This document shows positions 34,510 to 43,439 of a DNA stretch of 61,917 bases, piece after piece. The translations under genes were made by a program, and so were the position numbers. The notes beneath the pieces were generated by a model. The model was not told the DNA's origin, made no database searches, and saw nothing but the letters and a program-made list of their open reading frames with translations. Position 1 is the stretch's first letter. Each line of letters begins with the position of its first letter. The DNA is from Maribacter sp. 4G9 (GTDB taxonomy: Bacteria; Bacteroidota; Bacteroidia; Flavobacteriales; Flavobacteriaceae): NCBI RefSeq assembly GCF_002742265.1, contig NZ_MDGL01000144.1, forward strand, positions 1 through 61,917, in the 5' to 3' direction.

Positions 34510-35781
34510 ATGAAAAACCTGCCATTCATTTTACTTTTTTTGGGCACTGCATTTTTAAGCGCCCAGGACACCTATCTCCAATGTGGAAATATATTGGATG
34601 TTGCATCTGGCAAGCTGCTTGAAGAAAGGACTATTGTTGTTTCCGACGGATTGATAAAAAGCATCCGAAATGGCTTTGTTTCAGGCACCAATGCCGATAA
34701 GGTAGTGGATTTAAAATCAAAGACCGTCCTACCCGGATTTATCGATATGCACGTTCATATTGAAAGTGAATCAAGTCCATCCAGATATTTGGAGCGATTT
34801 ACCAAAAATGAAGCGGACGTAGCCTTTCAATCTACGATTTACGCTAAGAAAACCTTGATGGCCGGATTTACCACCGTACGTGATTTGGGAGGTTCGGGCG
34901 TGAACATTGTCCTCAGAAATGCAGTCAATAAAGGTACCATTATAGGGCCAAGAATATTTACCGCAGGTAAAGCGATTGCAACTACAGGGGGCCATGCGGA
35001 TCCCACCAACGGAACCAGGGATGACCTCATGGGGGACCCGGGACCCAAGGAGGGAGTTGTAAACTCGCCGGAAGACGGCAGAAAGGCGGTTCGCCAACGC
35101 TACAAAAACGGAGCTGACGTTATCAAGATTACCGCCACGGGAGGTGTACTAAGTGTGGCAAAAAATGGACAAAATCCACAATTTACCATAGAGGAAATAA
35201 AGGCGATTACGGATACGGCCAAAGACTATGGAATGTTGACCGCCGCCCACGCACATGGTGATGAGGGGATGCAGCGGGCCATAAAAGGGGGAATTAAGAC
35301 CATTGAGCACGGAACGTTGATGTCCGAAGAAACCATGGACCTTATGATTCAATATAATGCCTATTTGGTTCCCACGATTTCTGCAGGTCAGGAAGCGGCA
35401 CGCTTGGCTAAAATACCGGGCTATTTTCCCCCTGTAGTCGCCAAGAAGGCGTTGGAGATTGGGCCCTATTCAGAGAAAACCTTTGCCAAGGCCTATAAAA
35501 AAGGGGTTCCCATTGCCTTTGGAACGGATTCAGGGGTTTCGCCCCATGGGGAAAATGGTAAGGAATTTGGGTATATGCACCGAGCAGGGATGCCTATACT
35601 TGAAACGTTGCAATCGGCAACCATCACCAATGCCAATCTTTTGGGGATGGATAATTTGGGGCAGATAAAGGAAGGTTTTATAGCGGATATTGTGGCCGTA
35701 GATGAAAATCCATTGCAACATGTGGACACATTGGAAGAAGTTACTTTCGTGATGAAGGAAGGGGTTGTCTATAAGCAGTAA
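34510..35781 (+). CDS. Exported metal-dependent amidohydrolase (imidazolonepropionase / Xaa-Pro dipeptidase-like)
   Basis: The 423-residue protein has a signal peptide (MKNLPFILLFLGTAFLSA-Q) and the amidohydrolase-1 fold: GFIDMHVHIE (metal HxH), TTVRDLGGSG, a lysine candidate in DVIKITATGG, AAHAHGDEG, TIEHGTLM and AFGTDSGV with the metal Asp. Proteins of this group are periplasmic hydrolases, often annotated as prolidase-like. The natural substrate is unknown. It follows the galE terminator, and the small gene at 35803 starts 21 bp after its stop. Confidence 0.85.
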   Translation: MKNLPFILLFLGTAFLSAQDTYLQCGNILDVASGKLLEERTIVVSDGLIKSIRNGFVSGTNADKVVDLKSKTVLPGFIDMHVHIESESSPSRYLERFTKNEADVAFQSTIYAKKTLMAGFTTVRDLGGSGVNIVLRNAVNKGTIIGPRIFTAGKAIATTGGHADPTNGTRDDLMGDPGPKEGVVNSPEDGRKAVRQRYKNGADVIKITATGGVLSVAKNGQNPQFTIEEIKAITDTAKDYGMLTAAHAHGDEGMQRAIKGGIKTIEHGTLMSEETMDLMIQYNAYLVPTISAGQEAARLAKIPGYFPPVVAKKALEIGPYSEKTFAKAYKKGVPIAFGTDSGVSPHGENGKEFGYMHRAGMPILETLQSATITNANLLGMDNLGQIKEGFIADIVAVDENPLQHVDTLEEVTFVMKEGVVYKQ

Positions 35782-35802
35782 CTCCAAGATTTAAATCCTT
35801 AT

Positions 35803-36156
35803 ATGGAGTACCAAGTTCAGAATAGCAGGCAGTTATTGGAATTATCCGGAAATCAAGAATTGTATGACCGTTTGGTGTTGCAACTGGAAAAGGATTTTGC
35901 CTTGGCCAATAATCCCTTGAATATAACTAGTGATATCAAAAGTGATGAACTGATCAAGGTTCTTGTCGAGAAAATCTATTTCTTGATGATGGAACGGTTT
36001 TCTGAATATCTAAACGTTCTTTATATCATAGATATTCCGGAAAGGGAATTTCAACATATAGAGGTTACCGATGCGGTTGAGGTTTCGGGGCAAATGGCGT
36101 TTCTGATCCTAAAGCGGGAATTTCAAAAAGTTTGGCTCAAAAACAAGTATAAATAA
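35803..36156 (+). CDS. Conserved hypothetical protein (117 residues)
   Basis: The product is predicted mostly alpha-helical and soluble, without signal or membrane segment. It carries two hydrophobic helices (LIKVLVEKIYFLMMERFSEYL, about 48-68) and ends with a basic tail (KNKYK). I do not recognise a domain. Codon use and the close distance to the amidohydrolase support a real gene. Confidence 0.6.
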   Translation: MEYQVQNSRQLLELSGNQELYDRLVLQLEKDFALANNPLNITSDIKSDELIKVLVEKIYFLMMERFSEYLNVLYIIDIPEREFQHIEVTDAVEVSGQMAFLILKREFQKVWLKNKYK

Positions 36157-36188
36157 TTAGGTTTTTTGGCTCGTTGCGATTCAAAAAA

Positions 36189-37043
36189 TTAAACCTTTAT
36201 ATAAATGCCCTTCTTGTCCATAAAATAACCTACCAACCAGCAAGTCAACATAACCCAAAGGGCGAACAATAAGGATCCCGTGTAGTCTCCTGCAATAGCA
36301 ATGAAAATAGTATCCGCTATCCAATTGTATGCACTTGTTCCTTTCATTTTGATTTCAAACAGGCTGATAACGAAGATTTCGGACAAGAGGTAAATAAAAA
36401 GCGTATTTCTTCCAAAAACCTCAAAGAAGTAGGTCCTTTTAAAGGTCTTGGTCATATCTAACAAGTAGACCAAAATAGCAATTACGAAGAGGTCGATTCC
36501 GCATGTTAAAAGTACAAAGGAACTGGTCCATAATTTTTTATTAATGGGTAAAATTAGGTCCCAAGCCAATCCTGCAAGCACCAAAACGCAACCTGCCATT
36601 AGAAGTTTAGCCACTGTTTCATAGTTCTGTCCATTTTTTTGAATGAATTTACCTGTAAGGTAGCCTGCGATGACATTCACGATGGAAGGCAGTGTGCTTA
36701 ATAACCCCTCAGGATCAAAAGCTACTCCTCCATTGCCATGGTACATATGGTCGGCACCAATTAAAAATATATCCAGCTTTAAAACGGCATTACCTAGTAA
36801 CGTAAGGTCACCAAAAGCCAATAATAGGATATGATAACCAATCAGGGCACATGCGCTAAATATAATTACCGTGCGTGTTTTGAAATAATAGAGCAAAATG
36901 GAAGCAAAAAGATAGCATAGGGCAATACGCTGGAGAACCCCAAATATTCGGGTTTCGGCAATTGGTTTTAGCGTTCCGTTTTCAAAAAATGGGAACCAAT
37001 ACATTAAGAATCCCAAGAGAAAGATAATGCTGAATCGCTTCAA
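36189..37043 (-). CDS. HGSNAT/DUF5009-like acyltransferase, C-terminal part of a gene split by an amber codon
   Basis: This is the larger part of a multi-spanning membrane protein. It shows RFSIIFLLGFLMYWFPFFENG, RIFGVLQRIALCYLFASILL, FDPEGLLSTLPSIVNVIAGYLTG, and further helices up to a C-terminal KKGIYIKV. Its frame is the same as that of the 37071-37292 piece. The two are separated only by a TAG at 37071-37073 and nine codons (GDAAFFKKV). The nominal start at 37043 is a TTG, so independent translation is doubtful. The whole gene (36189-37292) would encode about 367 residues, the normal size for this family of heparan-alpha-glucosaminide-N-acetyltransferase-like proteins. Confidence 0.8.
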   Translation of the reverse strand: MKRFSIIFLLGFLMYWFPFFENGTLKPIAETRIFGVLQRIALCYLFASILLYYFKTRTVIIFSACALIGYHILLLAFGDLTLLGNAVLKLDIFLIGADHMYHGNGGVAFDPEGLLSTLPSIVNVIAGYLTGKFIQKNGQNYETVAKLLMAGCVLVLAGLAWDLILPINKKLWTSSFVLLTCGIDLFVIAILVYLLDMTKTFKRTYFFEVFGRNTLFIYLLSEIFVISLFEIKMKGTSAYNWIADTIFIAIAGDYTGSLLFALWVMLTCWLVGYFMDKKGIYIKV

Positions 37044-37070
37044 TACTTTTTTGAAAAAGGCGGCATCTCC

Positions 37071-37292
37071 CTAGGTCTCGTATTTTTTCATACTAAAGCT
37101 CATGGCATTGCCAACCACAAACAAAAAGGTTGGAAAAACAAGATCCGTTAGCGTGAAACCGTGCCACTCCGCATGCTTTAAAGGGGCGAAACTAGTATCT
37201 CCATTTCCGGGGGAATTTACGATGATCATTAAAGCCACATCCAGTCCCCTAAAAACATCAAGGGAGAGGTATCTGTTTTTCAATTTGTTCAT
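37071..37292 (-). CDS. HGSNAT/DUF5009-like acyltransferase, N-terminal part before the amber codon
   Basis: The 73 residues start MNKLKNRYLSLDVFRGLDVA, which is the family N-terminus, followed by MIIVNSPGNGD, HAEWHGFTLTDLVFPTFLFVVG and AMSFSMKKYET, then TAG. The Asp-Val-Phe-Arg-Gly, the conserved His of the WHG segment, and DLVFP are diagnostic. Relatives continue without a break into the segment now encoded below the stop, so this is a single gene with a nonsense codon. Confidence 0.8.
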   Translation of the reverse strand: MNKLKNRYLSLDVFRGLDVALMIIVNSPGNGDTSFAPLKHAEWHGFTLTDLVFPTFLFVVGNAMSFSMKKYET

Positions 37293-37334
37293 ATTGGTTG
37301 GTTTGGTTATTGGTTTCTGAGTCGAAGGTATAGT

Positions 37335-37847
37335 TTAAAAATACACCCGTACAAATGGCATCAAGGCATTTCCATAAATACTTTTTCTGTCATTGTACAG
37401 TAAATCATATCGTAAGCCAAATGTGACATTATACGTGCTATAACCCACGCCTAAAAATAGGGCCGGAAGCCAATAATTGTCCTCTATCCTAGTTGGAAAG
37501 GCTTCCAAAGATCTGTTAATCCTAAGTTGCTCAAATTCTGCTGAAAGTTGTATTTCGGGGATTGGGTTGTAAAGAGATAAAATACTTCCTCCATAGGCCA
37601 AAAGTTTTTCATCGTTGAATTTGGCATAATTGAAATTTAGGCTGGCCCCTGCAGAAAATTCATTGGTAAGGGGATAAATGGCACTAGGGGAAACATTGAT
37701 GTTGAATCCACCGTTAAAAAATCCCATTCCAAGGCTACCTCCATAGCGTACCCTTTCAAAAAATCCGGAATTATTGGTATAGGATTGGGCGAAGACCAAA
37801 CTTGTCAAAAGCAAGAGATAACAGGTTAAAATGTATTTTTTATCCAT
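37335..37847 (-). CDS. Outer-membrane beta-barrel-type protein of unknown function
   Basis: The 170-residue product has a signal peptide (KYILTCYLLLLTSLVFA-Q) and alternating hydrophobic and polar strands rich in Gly, Phe and Tyr (SLGMGFFNGGFNINVSPSAI, FSAGASLNFNYAKF, LFLGVGYSTYNVTFGLRYDL), ending in the aromatic VRVYF. This is typical of small flavobacterial barrels, which are sometimes mis-annotated as alpha-ketoglutarate decarboxylase because they sit near sucA. It is divergent from sucA. Confidence 0.75.
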   Translation of the reverse strand: MDKKYILTCYLLLLTSLVFAQSYTNNSGFFERVRYGGSLGMGFFNGGFNINVSPSAIYPLTNEFSAGASLNFNYAKFNDEKLLAYGGSILSLYNPIPEIQLSAEFEQLRINRSLEAFPTRIEDNYWLPALFLGVGYSTYNVTFGLRYDLLYNDRKSIYGNALMPFVRVYF

Positions 37848-37925
37848 CCTTTTTTAAAATTTGTTTTAAACATTATTTTTTTTCAATATTACCATGCAAC
37901 ATTCCGTTAGATATAGTAAATGTTG

Positions 37926-37933
37926 TATTTTTG
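37926..37933 (+). promoter_or_regulatory. Candidate -7 box (TATTTTTG) of sucA
   Basis: TATTTTTG matches TAnnTTTG and lies 34 bp before the sucA ATG. A weak GTTAG at about 37906 is at the distance of a -33 element. Confidence 0.4.
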
Positions 37934-37967
37934 TACAAATTTCTTCTAAAGATACAGAAAGTAATTC

Positions 37968-40763
37968 ATGGATAAATATTCCTTTTTGAATGCTGTTCAT
38001 ACCTCTTTTTTTTCCGAGTTATATGACAAGTATTTAATCAATCCGGATAGCATTGAGCCAAGTTGGCGCGCCTTTTTTCAAGGTTTCGATTTTGGTATGG
38101 AGAGTTCGTTGGACGAATTGGATATCCACCCGGAAAACAGAAGTACCGTTACCATCAACGGCAACCAAGTTGAAATGCCGGAATCCTTACAAAAGGAGTT
38201 TCAGGTGATTAGGTTGATAGATGGCTACAGGAGTAGGGGGCATTTGTTTACAAAAACAAATCCCGTTAGGGAAAGAAGGCGATACGAGCCTACACTGGAC
38301 ATAGAAAATTTTGGTCTTACAGAGGCAGATTTGGATACGGTCTTTAACGCGGGGGACATCATTGGGATAGGACCAAGTACCTTGAGGGAAATCATCGCCC
38401 ACTTGACTAGTATCTATTGTGATTCCATCGGTGTGGAATATATGTATATCAGAAAACCGGAAAGAATCAAATGGATACAGAATTGGATCAATGTCAATGA
38501 CAATCACCCCAAATTTAGTCCGGAAAGGAAAAAGCATATATTGAAGAAGTTGAATCAGGCGGTTTCCTTTGAAGGCTTTTTGCATACCAAATATGTTGGC
38601 CAAAAACGATTTTCACTAGAAGGTAACGAATCCTTGATTCCTGCCTTGGATGTCATCGTAGAAAGAGCGGCCGAATTGGGTGTAAAGCAGTTCGTCATGG
38701 GAATGGCCCATAGGGGCCGGTTGAACGTGCTGACCAATATTTTCGGGAAATCCGCCAAGGACATTTTCAGTGAGTTCGACGGGAAGGATTATGAACAGGA
38801 GATTTTTGATGGTGATGTAAAATATCATTTGGGATGGACCTCGGACCGAATGTCCGATAATGGGAATAAGATTCGAATGAACATTGCGCCCAATCCATCA
38901 CATTTGGAAACGGTGGGTGCCGTCGTTGAAGGTATAACCAGGGCAAAGCAAGATGCCCATTATCCAGAGGATTTTTCAAAAGTACTTCCCATTGTGGTAC
39001 ATGGGGATGCGGCCATTGCTGGCCAAGGCATTGTATATGAAGTTGTACAAATGGCCAATTTGGATGGTTATAAGACTGGGGGCACAATTCATATAGTGGT
39101 AAATAACCAAATAGGGTTTACCACGAATTATTTGGATGCCAGAAGTTCCACGTATTGCACGGATGTTGGTAAAGTGACCTTGAGTCCGGTATTGCATGTA
39201 AATGCTGATGATGCGGAAGCTGTTGTCCATGCGGCATTGTTCGCTTTGGAATATAGGATGCAATTTGAACAGGACGTGTTTATAGATCTTTTGGGATACA
39301 GGAAATACGGGCACAACGAGGGTGATGAGCCCAGGTTTACACAGCCAAAACTATACAAGGCCATAGCCAAACATATGAATCCGCGCGACATATATGCGGA
39401 GCGTTTGATCAAGGAAGGCGTAATCAATGAAGATTATGTGGCCCAATTGGAAAAACAGTACAAGGATTCCCTTGAAATTAAATTGGAGGATTCCAGAAAA
39501 GAGGATAAAACCATTATTACGCCATTTATGGCCGATGAATGGAAAGGCTTTGAGAATGTGCGGGAATGGGAGATGATGGACCTTGTAGATACTACCTTTG
39601 ACAAGGAAAAACTAACGGAGATTGCCAAAGTAATTACGGAGCTACCAAAAGGGAAAAAGTTTTTACGCAAAGTGGAGAAGTTGGTGAAAGACCGACATAA
39701 AATGTACTTTGAGGAGGATTCCTTGGACTGGGCCATGGGCGAATTGTTGGCCTATGGAACATTGTTACAGGAAGGTTTTGGCGTACGTATGTCCGGACAG
39801 GATGTGGAACGAGGAACCTTTTCCCACAGACACGCGGTTATGAAGGTTGAGGAAAGCGAAGAGGAAGTACTGTTGCTCAACAATATATCCAAAGAGCAGG
39901 GAAGGTTTCAAATATATAATTCCCTATTGTCAGAATATGGTGTAGTCGGTTTTGATTACGGGTATGCCATGGCAAGTCCTAATACCTTGACCATTTGGGA
40001 AGCCCAATTTGGCGATTTCAGCAATGGCGCCCAAATTATGATCGATCAATATATCTCTGCAGCAGAGGATAAATGGAAGCTACAGAATGGTCTGGTAATG
40101 TTGTTGCCTCACGGATATGAAGGCCAAGGTGCGGAACACTCTTCCGCAAGGATGGAAAGATATCTTCAGCTATGTGCCAGGGATAACATGTATATTGCCG
40201 ATGTGACAACACCGGCCCAGATGTTCCATATTTTAAGGAGGCAGATGAAAGCCAATTTTAGAAAACCGCTTATTATCTTTACCCCAAAGAGTTTGTTGAG
40301 ACATCCAAAGGCGGTTTCTACTGTGGAGGAGTTGGCAAACGGTAGTTTCAAGGAAGTAATAGACGATGATTCTGCTGATGTTAAAAAGGTCAAAAGCTTA
40401 GTTTTCTGTACCGGTAAGTTTTACTATGACCTACTTGCCGTAAAAGAGGAATTGAATCGGGATGATGTCGCACTCGTTCGTTTGGAGCAGTTATTTCCAT
40501 TACCTGATAAGCAAATGAAGGAAATCATTGCCAAGTATAAAAATGCGGATGATATTGTTTGGGCCCAGGAAGAACCAAGGAACATGGGCGCATGGAGCCA
40601 TTTAATGATGCATTTTAGCGATGTGAACAAGTTTAGGATGGCCTCTAGAAGGTTTTACGCAGCTCCAGCCGCGGGAAGTGCAGTACGGTCCAAAGCAAGG
40701 CATCAGCAAGTAATCGATTATGTCTTTGACAAGACGAAGGATAATATGTCCAAACCAAAATAA
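37968..40763 (+). CDS. sucA: 2-oxoglutarate dehydrogenase E1 component
   Basis: The 931-residue protein has the OdhA-type N-terminus (SFLNAVHTSFFSELYDKYL, PSWRAFFQGFDFG), the thiamine-diphosphate domain (VMGMAHRGRLNVLTNIFGK, NPSHLETVGAVVEGITRAKQ, HGDAAIAGQGIVYE, VNNQIGFTTN), the transketolase-like pyrimidine domain (SGQDVERGTFSHRHAV, DFSNGAQIMIDQYISA), and a C-terminal domain. It decarboxylates 2-oxoglutarate in the TCA cycle and passes the succinyl group to the E2 encoded 32 bp downstream. Length matches the family (about 930). Confidence 0.97.
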   Translation: MDKYSFLNAVHTSFFSELYDKYLINPDSIEPSWRAFFQGFDFGMESSLDELDIHPENRSTVTINGNQVEMPESLQKEFQVIRLIDGYRSRGHLFTKTNPVRERRRYEPTLDIENFGLTEADLDTVFNAGDIIGIGPSTLREIIAHLTSIYCDSIGVEYMYIRKPERIKWIQNWINVNDNHPKFSPERKKHILKKLNQAVSFEGFLHTKYVGQKRFSLEGNESLIPALDVIVERAAELGVKQFVMGMAHRGRLNVLTNIFGKSAKDIFSEFDGKDYEQEIFDGDVKYHLGWTSDRMSDNGNKIRMNIAPNPSHLETVGAVVEGITRAKQDAHYPEDFSKVLPIVVHGDAAIAGQGIVYEVVQMANLDGYKTGGTIHIVVNNQIGFTTNYLDARSSTYCTDVGKVTLSPVLHVNADDAEAVVHAALFALEYRMQFEQDVFIDLLGYRKYGHNEGDEPRFTQPKLYKAIAKHMNPRDIYAERLIKEGVINEDYVAQLEKQYKDSLEIKLEDSRKEDKTIITPFMADEWKGFENVREWEMMDLVDTTFDKEKLTEIAKVITELPKGKKFLRKVEKLVKDRHKMYFEEDSLDWAMGELLAYGTLLQEGFGVRMSGQDVERGTFSHRHAVMKVEESEEEVLLLNNISKEQGRFQIYNSLLSEYGVVGFDYGYAMASPNTLTIWEAQFGDFSNGAQIMIDQYISAAEDKWKLQNGLVMLLPHGYEGQGAEHSSARMERYLQLCARDNMYIADVTTPAQMFHILRRQMKANFRKPLIIFTPKSLLRHPKAVSTVEELANGSFKEVIDDDSADVKKVKSLVFCTGKFYYDLLAVKEELNRDDVALVRLEQLFPLPDKQMKEIIAKYKNADDIVWAQEEPRNMGAWSHLMMHFSDVNKFRMASRRFYAAPAAGSAVRSKARHQQVIDYVFDKTKDNMSKPK

Positions 40764-40795
40764 TTAAGATTTAAGAATAGCTAATTATAGAAAGA

Positions 40796-42073
40796 ATGAT
40801 TTTAGAAATGAAAGTTCCCTCACCGGGGGAGTCCATAACTGAAGTTGAGATAGCCGAGTGGCTGGTCGAAGATGGGGATTATGTTGAGAAGGACCAGGCC
40901 ATTGCGGAAGTCGATTCAGATAAGGCAACGTTGGAGTTGCCCGCAGAGGCAAGCGGAACCATTACCTTAAAGGCAGAGGTAGGTGATGCCGTTGCCGTGG
41001 GGGCGGTGGTTTGTCTCATAGATACCGGGGCTGATAAGCCAGATGGCGCCAGTAAGGCGGCAAGCTCAGCAACAGGTGGAGACGAAGGTTCCTCGAGTAA
41101 TGCCGAAAAGGATTTGGATAAGCAACAAGCTTCCAAGGAGAAAAAAAAGGAAAGTGAAAAGGCTCCCCAACCTCCTCAGGCAAAGGAAACTTATGCATCT
41201 GGTGTGGCTTCGCCAGCAGCTAAGAAAATACTCAATGAAAAGGGTATTGATGCATCAAGTGTTTCCGGTACGGGTCGTGATGGTAGGATTACAAAGTCAG
41301 ATGCTATGGATGCCAAACCTTCCATGGGCTCTCCCGTTACAGGGGGTAGTCGAGGGGAATCACGATCAAAACTGTCCATGTTAAGGAGAAAGGTGGCGGA
41401 GCGATTGGTATCCGTAAAAAATGAAACGGCCATGTTGACCACTTTTAACGAGGTGGATATGTCAGCAATATTCGAGTTGCGTGATAAATATAAGGATGCC
41501 TTTAAGGATAGGCACGGTGTTGGTCTTGGCTTTATGTCATTTTTTACCAAGGCCGTTGTAAGGGCATTGGAAATGTATCCTGCCGTAAACTCCATGATTG
41601 ATGAAAAGGAAATGGTTTCCTTTGATTTCTGCGATATTAGTATTGCGGTATCAGGACCAAAAGGGTTGATGGTTCCCGTTATTAGAAATGCGGAAAATCT
41701 TTCTTTTAGGGGTATAGAGGCCGAAGTGAAAAGATTGGCCTTACGGGCAAGGGAAGGTGAAATAACGGTAGATGAGATGACCGGAGGTACCTTTACCATC
41801 ACAAATGGTGGTGTTTTTGGGTCTATGTTGTCCACACCCATTATAAATCCCCCACAAAGTGCCATTTTGGGAATGCATAATATCGTGGAGCGTCCTATAG
41901 CTAGGGATGGTGCCATTGCCATTGCGCCAATTATGTATGTGGCTTTATCTTACGATCACCGGATCATAGATGGTAAGGAATCCGTAGGATTTTTGGTAGC
42001 TGTTAAAGAGGCCTTGGAGAGTCCCGAGGAGTTGTTGATGGACAATGATGTGAAGAAAGCATTGGAAATGTAA
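40796..42073 (+). CDS. sucB: Dihydrolipoamide succinyltransferase (2-oxoglutarate dehydrogenase E2)
   Basis: The 425-residue protein has one lipoyl domain (1-75) with the lipoylated Lys K43 in DSDKATLEL, an Ala/Ser/Lys-rich linker, a peripheral-subunit-binding domain (about 138-172: [26 protein letters not shown]), and the catalytic domain with [15 protein letters not shown] holding the active-site His. It receives the succinyl group from SucA and transfers it to CoA. The usual third partner, E3, is not in the window. A strong terminator follows. Confidence 0.97.
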   Translation: MILEMKVPSPGESITEVEIAEWLVEDGDYVEKDQAIAEVDSDKATLELPAEASGTITLKAEVGDAVAVGAVVCLIDTGADKPDGASKAASSATGGDEGSSSNAEKDLDKQQASKEKKKESEKAPQPPQAKETYASGVASPAAKKILNEKGIDASSVSGTGRDGRITKSDAMDAKPSMGSPVTGGSRGESRSKLSMLRRKVAERLVSVKNETAMLTTFNEVDMSAIFELRDKYKDAFKDRHGVGLGFMSFFTKAVVRALEMYPAVNSMIDEKEMVSFDFCDISIAVSGPKGLMVPVIRNAENLSFRGIEAEVKRLALRAREGEITVDEMTGGTFTITNGGVFGSMLSTPIINPPQSAILGMHNIVERPIARDGAIAIAPIMYVALSYDHRIIDGKESVGFLVAVKEALESPEELLMDNDVKKALEM

Positions 42074-42092
42074 ACCCCCAAACTCAATAAAG

Positions 42093-42122
42093 AAAAGCAC
42101 CGATACATCGGTGCTTTTTTTG
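42093..42122. terminator. Terminator of sucAB
   Basis: AAAAGCACCGAT (42093-42104) and ATCGGTGCTTTT (42107-42118) form a perfect 12-bp stem with a 2-nt centre and a T run. It may also serve the convergent protease gene. Confidence 0.85.
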
Positions 42123-42128
42123 TTTTAA

Positions 42129-42575
42129 TCATTTTTTGATTTTGAGAAACAACAATTTCTTTTTGTAATCGATAATCGCTTTTGACTTATTAAGTACATC
42201 GGCACCAATAATCCCATCTACCGGTTCCGCCTTATGGGTTATAAGTGCCGTGTTTACATGAACAAGGTCGAACAACACGATTTTCAACTTTTTATGGTGC
42301 CATTTACCAATTTCTATGCTGTTTTTTTTGGAGGTGAGGGTCTCCATATCGGTTGCCCCTGCACCGGCCGCCTTTATCTTGGATTCCTTTGATTTTAGAT
42401 TGAAATAATCGATTTTGTCAAAGCCAATACATGTATTGGAGGCACCCGTGTCCAGAATGAATCTTCCGGCCATGCCGTTGATCTTCGCTGTAAACTCCAA
42501 GTGATTTGTTTTGGTCAGGGTCAAGGGAATGCTAACGTACCCTTTTTTCTTTAAATACTTTTTAAGAAAGCTCAT
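42129..42575 (-). CDS. Retropepsin-like (clan AA) aspartic protease
   Basis: The 148-residue protein carries the single aspartic-protease half-motif RFILDTGASNTCI (catalytic Asp in DTGA) and a later hydrophobic-Gly motif DGIIGADVL, as in retropepsin-like proteases that dimerise. No signal peptide is clear. The N-terminus is basic (FLKKYLKKKGY). It is divergent from tatD. Substrate and role are unknown. Confidence 0.8.
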   Translation of the reverse strand: MSFLKKYLKKKGYVSIPLTLTKTNHLEFTAKINGMAGRFILDTGASNTCIGFDKIDYFNLKSKESKIKAAGAGATDMETLTSKKNSIEIGKWHHKKLKIVLFDLVHVNTALITHKAEPVDGIIGADVLNKSKAIIDYKKKLLFLKIKK

Positions 42576-42631
42576 TGGGTTTTAGTTTGTTTCCTGGGTT
42601 GGGATGATTGCATATATATAGCTCAAAAAGT

Positions 42632-42651
42632 CAAAGATAAGCCTATTTTTG
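42632..42651. promoter_or_regulatory. Back-to-back candidate -7 boxes for the protease and tatD
   Basis: On the minus strand TATCTTTG (42639-42632) and on the plus strand TATTTTTG (42644-42651) both fit TAnnTTTG and are separated by 4 bp. The plus box ends 5 bp before the tatD ATG at 42656, so that transcript could be leaderless or nearly so. Confidence 0.35.
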
Positions 42652-42655
42652 TGCT

Positions 42656-43423
42656 ATGAATATAACAGATACCCATACACATTTATATAGTGAGGCGTTT
42701 GATGAAGATAGGGATCGCATGATTCAAACGGCCATGGATCAGGGAGTCACCAGGTTTTTTGTTCCGGCCATTGACTCCTCGTATACGGATAGGATGGTGC
42801 AATTAGAGGAAAAGTATCCTGAAAATATTTTTCTGATGGCCGGCTTGCATCCCACGCATGTAAAGGAAAATTTTGAGGCGGAACTTGAACATGTGGAACG
42901 GATTCTAAAAGAACATCGGTATTATGCCATAGGTGAGATTGGAATTGATTTGTATTGGGACAAAAGTTTTTTAAAGGAGCAACAGAAAGCCTTTAGCAAA
43001 CAGATAAACTTGGCAAAAGAGCATCGGTTGCCGATCGTTATTCATTGCAGGGATGCATTCGATGCCGTTTTTGAAGTGTTGGAACAAGAAAAAGATGAGG
43101 ATTTAAAAGGCATTTTTCACTGTTTTACAGGTAATTTGGAACAGGCGCACAGGGCATTGTCATATAATATGAAACTGGGTATTGGAGGGGTGGTAACATT
43201 TAAGAATGGAAAGATAGATTTATTTTTAAGTCAAATTGACCTCAAGCACATCGTATTGGAAACGGATGCTCCCTACCTTGCACCCGTACCGTATCGTGGA
43301 AAGCGCAATGAAAGTGCCTATGTGATGAATGTCCTCAAAAAGGTTGCCGAATTATATGCTCTGGATGAACGGGAAGTTGCGAGGGTGACTACGGCAAATT
43401 CTAAGGAAGTATTCGGGATATAA
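42656..43423 (+). CDS. tatD: TatD-family metal-dependent hydrolase / DNase
   Basis: The 255-residue protein has the TatD pattern: NITDTHTHLYSEAF (metal HxH), AGLHPTHVKEN, AIGEIGIDLYWD, IVIHCRDAFD, GIFHCFTGNLEQA and VLETDAPYLAPVPYRGKRNE. TatD enzymes are 3'-5' exonucleases acting on DNA and RNA with divalent metals. The asparaginase gene begins 16 bp downstream, so the two are probably co-transcribed. Confidence 0.93.
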   Translation: MNITDTHTHLYSEAFDEDRDRMIQTAMDQGVTRFFVPAIDSSYTDRMVQLEEKYPENIFLMAGLHPTHVKENFEAELEHVERILKEHRYYAIGEIGIDLYWDKSFLKEQQKAFSKQINLAKEHRLPIVIHCRDAFDAVFEVLEQEKDEDLKGIFHCFTGNLEQAHRALSYNMKLGIGGVVTFKNGKIDLFLSQIDLKHIVLETDAPYLAPVPYRGKRNESAYVMNVLKKVAELYALDEREVARVTTANSKEVFGI

Positions 43424-43439
43424 TTAAATAAAAAAGGGT

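Noticed and set aside
41191..41922. 243-codon open frame antisense to sucB
   Set aside because: It is fully inside sucB on the other strand; its composition (many Ser, Pro, Ile) is what antisense of a coding frame gives, and no motif is present.
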